DNA of 64,000 nucleotides from Parasedimentitalea psychrophila (GTDB lineage: Bacteria; Pseudomonadota; Alphaproteobacteria; Rhodobacterales; Rhodobacteraceae), in the NCBI RefSeq assembly GCF_030285785.1, contig NZ_CP127247.1, positions 2,875,501 through 2,939,500 on the forward strand, in the 5' to 3' direction. Made by a program: the position numbers and the translations under genes. The notes beneath the pieces are model-generated. The model saw only the letters and a program-made list of their open reading frames with translations. It was not told the DNA's origin and did no database searches. Position 1 is the first letter of the stretch. Each line of letters starts with the position of its first letter. Below are positions 9,260 through 16,371 of this stretch, piece after piece.

Positions 9260-10987
9260 ATGGAATACAAAGACCTTATCGATGAAGTTTTTATCGCACC
9301 GGTTCGCTCCGCAACCATCATTGATGATGGGTATCCGACTATTGATAATCTTGTAACAGGAGCAGTACTTCGGGATCCAAGCAGTGACCGTTTTACTGGT
9401 GAGGGGACGGACGAGTTCGAGAACCCTACCGAAGTGGCAAGGCGTCTAAAAGAGCTCCGAGGTAAAGCGCTGGTCGTAGACGTCCGAAATGATGTTTCCG
9501 ACCCAGACAATGGAGCTGGGTATCATCATTCTGATTTAGTTGTTCTCGATTATCAGTTGGATGGATCCCTTGGAGACGGCTCAAAATCTAAAGCGATTGC
9601 TCGTCAGCTTTTGGCCAAGAACGATCATTTCAATCTTGTTATCCTTCATACCCAGGCAGTAATTGAAAGAGTCTTTCAAGATGTTCTTCTTTCACTTTTA
9701 AGTCGTGTTGAAAATCGGCATCAAAGCCTTGTCGAGGCGGGTGAAGATTTGGCGGCCGAGAAAGGTGTAGAAGTAGAGGAGATATTTGGAGTAGAGCAAT
9801 ATCTTCTGTTGCGAAGCCTGGGTTTAGATGAGTTTCGTCGAGTACTTCGTGATGAAGAAATACGCAAAGGGACTGACGCTCTTATTGGTTTTCATGAAGT
9901 TATTGAGAACAAAAACTTAAATCCTACACATATTATTCAGTTACTAGCTGCCTGCGTTGATGATTTTGAGAGAAAGCAAAACATTAGCAATGAGGCCATT
10001 GTTGGCTTGAGCTGGTCTAAAGACAGCGTACTTTGGATCAAATCTGACAGAGGGTTTATTGCTTTTTCTTCGAAGGCAAATGATCCATCGCTCTGGGAAG
10101 TCCTGAAGCGGGCTTTGGACGATTGGTCACCCAGCCCTTCTAGGCTAATTTCCGGAAAAATCCGCAACATTTTGCACCAGCAAGGCTCACAGATAGAGGG
10201 CCTCTTGCTCGAGGATTCGCACGTTGGCGCGCTATTTTATAAGCGGTTTATTGAAGAGAGTGATGATGATGCTAGGTCTTCTTTGATTTCAAGTGAAGTA
10301 GGGCGCCAAATCGAATTCTACCGAGGGAATTGCGAAGGGGAGATAATAGATTTTTCTGGCAAGTTGGTAGAGTCAGAGAAGGGAGGAATTAGGCATTCGG
10401 CTAAGTATGCAGTGGATCTGAGTGACGGCGACGAATTGATGTCTGCGCATGACAAACTGAATGCACATGTTTCGTGTAAGATAGCGAATGGTACCCACCT
10501 AACCACGGGACATATCTTGACTGCCAACAACGAAGTCTGGGTTGTAGTTTCGCCATCTTGCGATCTTGTCCCCGGCCAGAAGGTAAGTAAAGCAAAGGGC
10601 TATTTACAGTTTGCAGCAGCCAAATTAGAGCCGCTAAGCGACATTTCCGAATGTCGGGCTGAATCCCACACTGGAAACTTCTTGTTCCTGCCTGACAATG
10701 GAAAAATCAAAGCTTATGGGATTTACCCCTCCGCAGGCAGAGGAGGGGCTGGAGATCGCCATTTAGTCTATTCCTACTGGCTTGCTTCTAACAGCGGATG
10801 TTATAGCTCAGAGAGCACTATTAAGGCCTACAGAGAGAGCATAGTGGGTGATAACCAGCTTGGGTTCCAGGAATTTACCTTTACTCGGCATGCTGTCCAG
10901 TTGCGTTACGAGTATGCTCTGAACTTGCTGTCAAAAGTCGGGACGCATGCATCTCGGGTTGGACTTGATTTTTTGAGCCCTAAGTAA
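9260..10987 (+). CDS. Receiver-domain-like partner of the double-GHKL ATPase
   Basis: 575 residues. The first ~135 look like a divergent response-regulator receiver: acidic pair in ATIIDDGYP (D22, D23), phosphoacceptor-like D97 in LVVLDYQLDGS, and a strand with a threonine in LVILHTQ (T131). The rest is not recognised; a C-terminal region has NEVWVVVSPSCDLVPGQ, a pattern seen in effector-like proteins of uncertain function. The gene starts two bases after the ATPase stop, so the two are co-translated and probably act as sensor kinase and receiver/effector. The canonical K of receivers is not evident, so phosphotransfer needs proof. Composition matches the upstream gene. Confidence 0.65.
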   Translation: MEYKDLIDEVFIAPVRSATIIDDGYPTIDNLVTGAVLRDPSSDRFTGEGTDEFENPTEVARRLKELRGKALVVDVRNDVSDPDNGAGYHHSDLVVLDYQLDGSLGDGSKSKAIARQLLAKNDHFNLVILHTQAVIERVFQDVLLSLLSRVENRHQSLVEAGEDLAAEKGVEVEEIFGVEQYLLLRSLGLDEFRRVLRDEEIRKGTDALIGFHEVIENKNLNPTHIIQLLAACVDDFERKQNISNEAIVGLSWSKDSVLWIKSDRGFIAFSSKANDPSLWEVLKRALDDWSPSPSRLISGKIRNILHQQGSQIEGLLLEDSHVGALFYKRFIEESDDDARSSLISSEVGRQIEFYRGNCEGEIIDFSGKLVESEKGGIRHSAKYAVDLSDGDELMSAHDKLNAHVSCKIANGTHLTTGHILTANNEVWVVVSPSCDLVPGQKVSKAKGYLQFAAAKLEPLSDISECRAESHTGNFLFLPDNGKIKAYGIYPSAGRGGAGDRHLVYSYWLASNSGCYSSESTIKAYRESIVGDNQLGFQEFTFTRHAVQLRYEYALNLLSKVGTHASRVGLDFLSPK

Positions 10988-11116
10988 CTGTGAGGATCGG
11001 ACAAAGGCACCTAAGCTACTTTCGATGACAGCGTGCCGAGTGGTGTATGAGTGCCGCTAATACTGAGAGCGGGTCGCTCGGATCACTTCAAGCCGCAACA
11101 GGGTCATTAGAAAATG

Positions 11117-12214
11117 CTAGGAATCCGAAAGCGATTTCATGATTTCAACAGCGTGGCGCTTAATGAACTCGGGTGGTAGAGCGTTCCCGATCATCAGCGC
11201 CACTTTGTCTCTTCCTTTCGACAAGTCAAACTTGTAGTCGGCCGGAAATGATTGAAAAAGTGCAGCCTCACGTAAGCTAATAGCTCGGTCTTCTTCAGGA
11301 TGAAGATACCTTCCTTTGGAAGGGTTTCCACATCCGCCAGTCATCGTTGGTGAGACATTGTCCCAGGACATTCGCCCATAAACATCCCGAAATCCACCTT
11401 TCCGTTTCTTGTGGCATTCCAGCACTAAATGGTCGGGAAGAGCGGTTCTGGAACCGCCATCTTTAGGGATGTGGCGAATGATGTCTTTTACGTGGTCAGA
11501 GCGCTTCGGGATATGGTCGTGCAGTGGATCATCTGCACTGCCAACTGGAGCCAAGTTCGCAGCTTCTAGGCATTGTCGAACAGTAACGGGGTCACTTTTT
11601 TCCGCTTCCTTTACCTGGCCTTCTTTTAAGGCCAGCAAGATCATGCGATACCTGCGCTGAGGAACCCCATAATTTGAAGCATCTTCAACGCGTATGTTCT
11701 TTCGGCTAACTCGGTAGCCCAAGGTAGAGATGCGCTTGAGAAACGCCTTCATGCGCCGGTCACCTGCTAAGGCGGGAACATTTTCCATCATCAGCGCGCG
11801 AGGTGAAAGAGCTTCAACTATCCGCAGAAACTCAAAAAGTAGATCGTTTCGGTCGTCGTCCACAGCGCGAGCCTTTTTACGCGTGCGAAGAGTTGAAAAG
11901 CCCTGGCAAGGTGGGCATCCCGCCAAAAGATCTAGTTCACCTCTTTTTAGGTTAATAATTTTAAGAAGTTCGACGGCTCCTACACGCCGAATATCTTTGT
12001 TAATACAAGCGACATCCGGGTGATTCAAGTTGAACGTATTAGCCGGAATTTTTTCAATTTCAACTCCAGCTAGTACTTCGAAGCCAGCGTCTTTTAAGCC
12101 CTGTGTCAGGCCGCCTGCACCACTAAAGAGATCAACCGCAGTTAGTTGTTTTGCGCTCGGCTTATCGTTCAGCCCAGAGTTAGCATTTGCTTTTGAATGA
12201 TGAGTTTTGGGCAA
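11117..12214 (-). CDS. DNA (cytosine-5) methyltransferase, Dcm type
   Basis: 365 residues with the C5-methyltransferase motifs in order: motif I AVDLFSGAGGLTQGL, motif IV with the catalytic cysteine LLAGCPPCQGFSTL, motif VI MMENVPAL, motif VIII QRRYRMILLAL, a target-recognition region, then motif IX/X SPTMTGGCGNPSKGRY and MIGNALPPEF. All catalytic residues look intact. It converges on the double-GHKL/receiver pair and lies between that pair and integrase 2. The family transfers a methyl group from S-adenosylmethionine to cytosine C5. No restriction endonuclease or Vsr gene is adjacent, so it may protect host DNA from the neighbouring cassette. Confidence 0.92.
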   Translation of the reverse strand: MPKTHHSKANANSGLNDKPSAKQLTAVDLFSGAGGLTQGLKDAGFEVLAGVEIEKIPANTFNLNHPDVACINKDIRRVGAVELLKIINLKRGELDLLAGCPPCQGFSTLRTRKKARAVDDDRNDLLFEFLRIVEALSPRALMMENVPALAGDRRMKAFLKRISTLGYRVSRKNIRVEDASNYGVPQRRYRMILLALKEGQVKEAEKSDPVTVRQCLEAANLAPVGSADDPLHDHIPKRSDHVKDIIRHIPKDGGSRTALPDHLVLECHKKRKGGFRDVYGRMSWDNVSPTMTGGCGNPSKGRYLHPEEDRAISLREAALFQSFPADYKFDLSKGRDKVALMIGNALPPEFIKRHAVEIMKSLSDS

Positions 12215-12471
12215 AACTGATAAAGCCTTGAATTTATTGTTATTTTATCTTCCCCAACCTTACGTGGAGGAACGAACTTTCTCAAGAAGATTTTTCGCTC
12301 TCAGTCAAGGTCACGGTCGATGAGTTGTAGTGTAGAATTGCTGATGCAGTTGGTAGCGGCCTCTTAGCTACTAAATGTGCTTGCTCTATGTGGGGAGAAC
12401 TCATGGTCGAAAGGGTGCTTTGCGTAGCCTGATACTAAGGGGAGGGATGACTTTCGGGTGAAGGAATAGGG

Positions 12472-13452
12472 CTATTTTCTGAGTTTCTGCGCCTCCCTGG
12501 CCCTTGTTACTTGCCGGGCAGATCCAGCGTAACGCGCTACCATGGCCCGTGTTTGGTGGCCGGTCACAGACATGATCAGTTCATCAGAGCACCCGAGCGA
12601 AGCAAGTTCGGCGGCGGCAGCATATCGAAGACCGTGCAGGTCGTAGGTTTCCGCTCCAATCTGTTTTCGAACATTCATGACCAGCTCGTGGGCGCTGCGA
12701 TAGCTTGAAGGCTTTCCACGCCCCCAGGCGCAAATTGTAGGTCCGACTTTAGGTGTCTCGGAGATTAGCATTCTCAGCGGCGCGGTGAAGGGCACCCAAA
12801 GCACCGTTCCAGTCTTTCCTTGGGTTACGTTGATGCCGTCACCGGAAATGTCGCTCCAGCGCATTTTGAGCACATCCCCGATGCGCTGACCTGTCCCAAG
12901 GCACAGTTCGAAAATTAACAACGCCCGCCCGCTGGCGTGTTCTCTGAATGCGTCGATCTTTTCAGGTGGCCACGGTTGCCGAGCTGGAGTTTCGGATTTC
13001 AGTAGCGATACGCCCTTGGCCGGATTGTCATCACGCCAGCCAATATCGATGGCATGTTCCAATAGGATACGCACCACTTGGACGATGTAGTTGGCAAACC
13101 GGACGGTTTCAGCGTTGGCGTCACGGGCCCGGATCAAATCCTTGCGGCGCATTTTGTCGACTGGCAGTGGACCGAGTTTCTTTCGTACCCATGCCAGCAC
13201 CTTGTCGTAGTCCCTTGCAGTGCGAGGGGCTAAGTTCCGGTATCGCTGACTTCGCTCATAGCTCGTCACCAGCGACGAGAAGGTCTTTCCCGACGGTGGG
13301 GCAGGCTGCGCACCATTCAGCAGTGCTGCGTACTCCAAGGCAAACTCTTTGCTGCCGGGTCGTGCGGCAATGCGTGCTGACTTGTAGCCTCTGCGCTGGA
13401 AGTACAGGATGCCATACTTGTCATAGACGTGTGCTGGAAGGTTTCGCCTCAT
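12472..13452 (-). CDS. int: Tyrosine recombinase, integrase 2 (prophage B)
   Basis: 326 residues. Catalytic motifs are present: CLGTGQRIGDV (first arginine), YDLHGLRYAAAAEL (H-x-x-R), SVTGHQTRAMVARY (TGH box and tyrosine). The N-terminus HVYDKYGILYFQRRGY is an arm-binding motif shared with integrase 1. It reads toward attL but is separated from it by the cargo cassette, so the cassette sits between attachment site and integrase, a common cargo position in temperate phages. It overlaps the upstream small gene by an ATGA junction. Confidence 0.9.
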   Translation of the reverse strand: MRRNLPAHVYDKYGILYFQRRGYKSARIAARPGSKEFALEYAALLNGAQPAPPSGKTFSSLVTSYERSQRYRNLAPRTARDYDKVLAWVRKKLGPLPVDKMRRKDLIRARDANAETVRFANYIVQVVRILLEHAIDIGWRDDNPAKGVSLLKSETPARQPWPPEKIDAFREHASGRALLIFELCLGTGQRIGDVLKMRWSDISGDGINVTQGKTGTVLWVPFTAPLRMLISETPKVGPTICAWGRGKPSSYRSAHELVMNVRKQIGAETYDLHGLRYAAAAELASLGCSDELIMSVTGHQTRAMVARYAGSARQVTRAREAQKLRK

Positions 13453-13616
13453 CGTTTCATATCTACCAGGTCAAAGGGATCTTGTACGGGCTGCGCAGTA
13501 GCTGGAGTGATTAAAACACTTCCGTCAGGTTCTATTCGCACGGAAAATCCTTGTGCTGCCCATTCCGTTACGGCGCGTCTCAGGTCAGCTGGTTTAAATA
13601 CCGGTCGCTCACCCAT
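13449..13616 (-). CDS. Small protein coupled to integrase 2 (excisionase candidate)
   Basis: 55 residues starting at an ATG preceded by AAGGAG at good spacing, which decides the start over a longer frame from 13673. The sequence has FKPADLRRAVTEWAAQGFSV and EPDGSVLI, resembling the small protein before integrase 1 in size, position and the PDGSV strand. Stop and integrase start overlap (ATGA). A role in recombination direction is inference. Confidence 0.6.
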   Translation of the reverse strand: MGERPVFKPADLRRAVTEWAAQGFSVRIEPDGSVLITPATAQPVQDPFDLVDMKR

Positions 13617-13766
13617 CGATCGCTCTCCTTTGTCTGTTGTTGGGTTGTGTTTTCTGGGGCGCGGCTGGTTCACGTGAGTGGCGGCTGAGCCGCGCCCCTG
13701 CAGCAGCGGAGTTCTTGCTACTGGTGTCAGTGAAAGTGATATTACTGGGCAGCATCGTCAAAGTCT

Positions 13767-14048
13767 TCAAGCGGCTGGCGGCAAATTGGATCGGCGGGCT
13801 TGGATGAGTTCACGGGTCTTATCCGCGACGCGTTGCATGCACTTTTCGATCTCAGTTGGTTCAGAGGCGGGCAGGGGACGGTCAATCAGGTGGGCTGCGT
13901 GCAGACGACTGGTGTCGATGCTCTGGCCGCGGGCGGCCTTTAGCGCGGCCCAAGCCGTCGTGAATTGACTTGGATCGTCAATGTATTTTTCTGGCTGCAG
14001 GGCGATTTTGCGGGCCAAATGAATGTTCTGTGTTTGTTGAGCAGACAT
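13767..14048 (-). CDS. Conserved phage protein of unknown function (paralogue in element C)
   Basis: 93 residues; closely similar to 45133-45414, sharing PEEY/PEKY, DDPxQFTTAWAxLxAARGQS, TSRLxAAHLI and TEIEKCMQRV. No domain is recognised. It is transcribed toward the integrase module and its upstream region contains two copies of the box also found at the repressor/Cro switch, so it may be under repressor control. Confidence 0.7.
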   Translation of the reverse strand: MSAQQTQNIHLARKIALQPEKYIDDPSQFTTAWAALKAARGQSIDTSRLHAAHLIDRPLPASEPTEIEKCMQRVADKTRELIQARRSNLPPAA

Positions 14049-14078
14049 CTAATTCTCCATCGGTTGATGGTGGATGTC

Positions 14079-14129
14079 TAGTCCGAAAAAAATGGATCGG
14101 CAATAGTAAAGTTCAAAAATATCGGATTA
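14079..14129. promoter_or_regulatory. Two candidate repressor boxes upstream of the 93-residue gene
   Basis: TAGTCCGAAAAAA at 14079-14091 and, inverted, AAAAATATCGGATTA at 14115-14129. The second lies in AGTTCAAAAATATCGGA (14110-14126), nearly the same as AGTTCAAATATTTCGGA at 14634-14650 in the repressor/Cro region. The shared core ARTCCGAWA suggests binding of one regulator at both sites. Confidence 0.45.
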
Positions 14130-14274
14130 ATGAGATTGCAGGTCTTGCCGCGGGACGTCCAAAATGAGAACAAAAGTAGAACATATAAGAATCGAGTAGT
14201 TATGGTGATAAGGTTGGCAGCCCGTTTGCGGCGGGCTGGTTTTGATTTGAATTGGGTGTTTGACCCGCTTGGGG

Positions 14275-14577
14275 CTATGCGCTTTGCAGTGCAGAGAAAA
14301 GCTTGTCCTGGACATTCTGAGGGAGCTGAGCAAAGTCCCCGTGTAAAATAAAATTAAAGTCGATGCGGTGTTGTCGATAATAGTAGCGCATTGTTTTTAT
14401 ACCTGGCGCCCCGCGGCTTTCCTGCGAGTGGAACGTTGTTTTCTTTAGCCCTAGCTCTTTTGCGACTTCGAGTTGCTGCATGCCAATCGAAACCCTTGCC
14501 GCAAGTAGGCGGGTTCGGATGGCTTCTGGGCTTACATCGCCAGTGAGTGCGCGCCGTTCTTTTTCTTCAATGTCCAT
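14275..14577 (-). CDS. Phage repressor-like HTH protein (CI analogue)
   Basis: 100 residues. An HTH_XRE-like segment runs EAIRTRLLAARVSIGMQQLE, VAKELGLKKTTFHSQES and then GIKTMRYYYRQHRIDFNFIL, the last part being typical of short phage repressors where the helix is followed by a D-x-N-F-I-L-x-G stretch. It is divergent from the Cro-like gene at 14665 with candidate operators between them. A truncated homologue sits in element C at 45649-45908. No C-terminal autoproteolysis domain is present, so induction would not follow the LexA/CI cleavage route by itself. Confidence 0.75.
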   Translation of the reverse strand: MDIEEKERRALTGDVSPEAIRTRLLAARVSIGMQQLEVAKELGLKKTTFHSQESRGAPGIKTMRYYYRQHRIDFNFILHGDFAQLPQNVQDKLFSALQSA

Positions 14578-14593
14578 GAAACCTGCCTAACGT

Positions 14594-14653
14594 AAATCCG
14601 AATAAAGTGAACTTTCTGATTGTTGGATCTTGATAGTTCAAATATTTCGGACT
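14594..14653. promoter_or_regulatory. Lysogeny switch operators between repressor and Cro-like genes
   Basis: AAATCCGAATAAA at 14594-14606 and, inverted, AAATATTTCGGACT at 14640-14653. Both contain TCCGA flanked by A/T, matching the boxes at 14079-14129. The position between divergent regulators supports an operator role. Confidence 0.5.
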
Positions 14654-14664
14654 ATCGGTTTTGC

Positions 14665-14898
14665 ATGACCACTCGAAATTTGATCCAAACGCTGGGCGGT
14701 TACCGTGCCGTAGCCACGCGTCTTAACAAAAAACCGACCACCGTGCACACGCACATGCAGGAGGGGACAATCCCTGCTTCCTGGTATGACGCGCTGTGCC
14801 GGATGGCCCGGGAAAAGGGAATAGAAGAGCCTCCGCGCTCGATGTTCTCTTTTCTCCAAGTAGCGCCAGACGGAGAAAAGGGGAGGGACGCAGCATGA
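14665..14898 (+). CDS. Cro-like HTH protein
   Basis: 77 residues starting MTTRNLIQTLGGYRAVATRL and continuing with a helix NKKPTTVHTHMQEGTIPASW, a YdaS/Cro-type arrangement in which the helix contains TTVHTHMQ. It is divergent from the repressor and is the first gene of the rightward early operon; its stop overlaps the next start (ATGA at 14895). Confidence 0.7.
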   Translation: MTTRNLIQTLGGYRAVATRLNKKPTTVHTHMQEGTIPASWYDALCRMAREKGIEEPPRSMFSFLQVAPDGEKGRDAA

Positions 14899-15218
14899 GC
14901 CGTCCCCGCCTGACCCTGGTTGTGAACAATGAAAAACCATGTCCGCAGAATACCGCGGGCGCTGGGCAAAGATCTTGGTCAAATCAGTTTGACCCCTATG
15001 AGTTGAAAGCAAGCGCACCCGACCTTTGGTCCGCGTATTTCCACGCTCGTTTCCACAGTCCACGCGAAGTGGCGCTGTATTGCGACGTGAGCTTTCAAAC
15101 AGCGCTGAACTGGTGGGGAGCGGTAACCTCACCAGCCAGCCACATTGCCTTGCTGGTGATCCTCACTGATCCGGATGCACCTGCGTTTTTTGAGCAAGCG
15201 AGGGAGAGGGCGGCATGA
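14895..15218 (+). CDS. Early phage protein, unknown, HTH-like segment
   Basis: 107 residues from ATG 14895, which overlaps the previous stop. The middle, ARFHSPREVALYCDVSFQTALNWW, looks like a helix-turn-helix. It is followed by the replication gene with another ATGA overlap (15215). It could be a transcription regulator or accessory replication protein; no firm family. Confidence 0.55.
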   Translation: MSRPRLTLVVNNEKPCPQNTAGAGQRSWSNQFDPYELKASAPDLWSAYFHARFHSPREVALYCDVSFQTALNWWGAVTSPASHIALLVILTDPDAPAFFEQARERAA

Positions 15219-16090
15219 GTATTGAACTCTACTCGCTGATCAGGCGCCGGTCTGTTGGCTCGCCGACGAAGAAGTCGATCCTGCTGTATATGGCTGACGC
15301 CGCCAGCGACGACGGGTCCGGCATCTGGGTCAGCAAAGGCAACATGGCCGCCGATCTTGAGATGAAGAGCAAACGCACCGTGCAGACGCATGTCTCAGAG
15401 CTGGTGGCGGCAGGGATTGTCTTTGAGGTTGGGCAGAGAAAGTGCAGAAATGGCTTCACTGTTGAGTACCGGATCGACTTGGGAGCAGTCCTGTCACTCC
15501 CTTCGACCCGTGCAGGAAATGCACCCGTCCCACAACATATAGCGGGTGCAGGAAATGCACCCGTGCAGGAGATGCACCCGACAGGTGCAGGAAATGCACC
15601 CCTACCGGTGCAGGAGATGCACCCAAACCATCCTTTTAACCATTATAGAACCTTATGTCCGGCTGACGCCGACCACACACAAGACTTGGATTTTGATTTT
15701 CAGGAATTCATTTCGAAGTTCTCGAGTGCCTACCCACGAATGGGCGATGCAGAAAAAACCGAGGATGAGCTGCGCACCGCGCTGGGCGAGGGGGCTGACC
15801 CGCAGGAGATGCTGGCAGGGGCCAAGGCCTATGCGGTTGAGCAGGAAGGCAACAAGCCCCGGTACATCCTCTATTCCGAAAACTGGCTGAAACAGAAACG
15901 CTGGCGCCAGCTTGTCACGAAACCCAAAGAGCCAGTGGATCCAAAAAAGATCCTCAAGGCTCGGGCCAAGACCATCCTGGAAGGCAAGACCTTCATCTGC
16001 CGACACATCACCGCAGCCTCTGCAGGCGAATGCATCACGGCTCAGCTGGTGACCGTCGAACAATGCCGGACAGCAGGGATCAACCTATGA
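15215..16090 (+). CDS. Phage replication protein (O-like) with winged-HTH N-terminus
   Basis: 291 residues. The N-terminus SPTKKSILLYMADAASDDGS, GIWVSKGNMAADLEMKSKRT and VQTHVSELVAAGIVFEVGQR is the helix-turn-helix domain used by phage and plasmid replication initiators. The central part is a low-complexity repeat (AGNAPVP, VQEMHP) created by an iteron array within the coding sequence (15509-15624). The C-terminal half (AEKTEDELRTALGEGADPQE, RYILYSENWLKQKRWRQL) resembles DnaT/O-type C-termini that recruit host helicase. As in lambda O, the origin seems to lie inside the initiator gene. ATGA overlaps link it to its neighbours. Confidence 0.75.
   Translation: MSIELYSLIRRRSVGSPTKKSILLYMADAASDDGSGIWVSKGNMAADLEMKSKRTVQTHVSELVAAGIVFEVGQRKCRNGFTVEYRIDLGAVLSLPSTRAGNAPVPQHIAGAGNAPVQEMHPTGAGNAPLPVQEMHPNHPFNHYRTLCPADADHTQDLDFDFQEFISKFSSAYPRMGDAEKTEDELRTALGEGADPQEMLAGAKAYAVEQEGNKPRYILYSENWLKQKRWRQLVTKPKEPVDPKKILKARAKTILEGKTFICRHITAASAGECITAQLVTVEQCRTAGINL
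15509..15624 (+). repeat. ori: Five-copy iteron array inside the replication gene (candidate origin)
   Basis: Five 18-bp units at 15509-15526, 15545-15562, 15562-15579, 15584-15601 and 15607-15624. The consensus GGTGCAGGARATGCACCC has inverted arms GGTGCA and TGCACC around GGARA. An A+T-rich run (15625-15656) follows, as expected for an unwinding element. Two units survive in element C at 45925-45965. Confidence 0.75.
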
Positions 16091-16371
16091 CTTCCCCCCA
16101 TTCAGATCCTGAACGAAATGGCATCGTGTTTGGTGATGCCGTGGTGACCATTGATCCGGTCGCAGGCGACTGCGTTCTGACGGCTCCCGTGAAAGGAATA
16201 ATCACCACCTCGATGAGGCGTATCCATTTTCATAGCCTCGACGAGATATGTGGGGCTCATCAAGCGCAGGCAACACGAGCCAAGACTGATCCAGTAGCAC
16301 GAGACATCGCGGCTGCCTTGAAATTCGCAGGCAACAAAATCAGAGCATACGAGCAGAGGAAAAGAAAATGA
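16087..16371 (+). CDS. Small early phage protein, unknown
   Basis: 94 residues from ATG 16087, overlapping the replication gene stop (ATGA). It contains VFGDAVVTIDPVAGDCVLTA and a basic C-terminus ending in YEQRKRK. No family recognised. Its stop overlaps the start of the DUF1064-Mor gene (16368), so it is part of the same early operon. Confidence 0.6.
   Translation: MTSPHSDPERNGIVFGDAVVTIDPVAGDCVLTAPVKGIITTSMRRIHFHSLDEICGAHQAQATRAKTDPVARDIAAALKFAGNKIRAYEQRKRK

Noticed and set aside
6183-10987. Assignment of the cassette to Detocs
   Set aside because: Detocs has a TPR-containing sensor kinase, separate receiver decoy and a purine-nucleoside-phosphorylase-type effector. None of these extra parts is visible here and the N-terminal MORC-like ATPase does not fit.
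14217-14239. Hairpin CAGCCCG / CGGGCTG as a terminator of the repressor gene
   Set aside because: The T-rich side points away from repressor transcription, so it cannot end that transcript; a counterpart in element C is degenerate.
15509-15624. Repeat array that could be mistaken for a small CRISPR
   Set aside because: Units are 18 bp, spacing is irregular (one pair abuts), it lies inside a coding frame and no cas genes are nearby. Iterons fit better.
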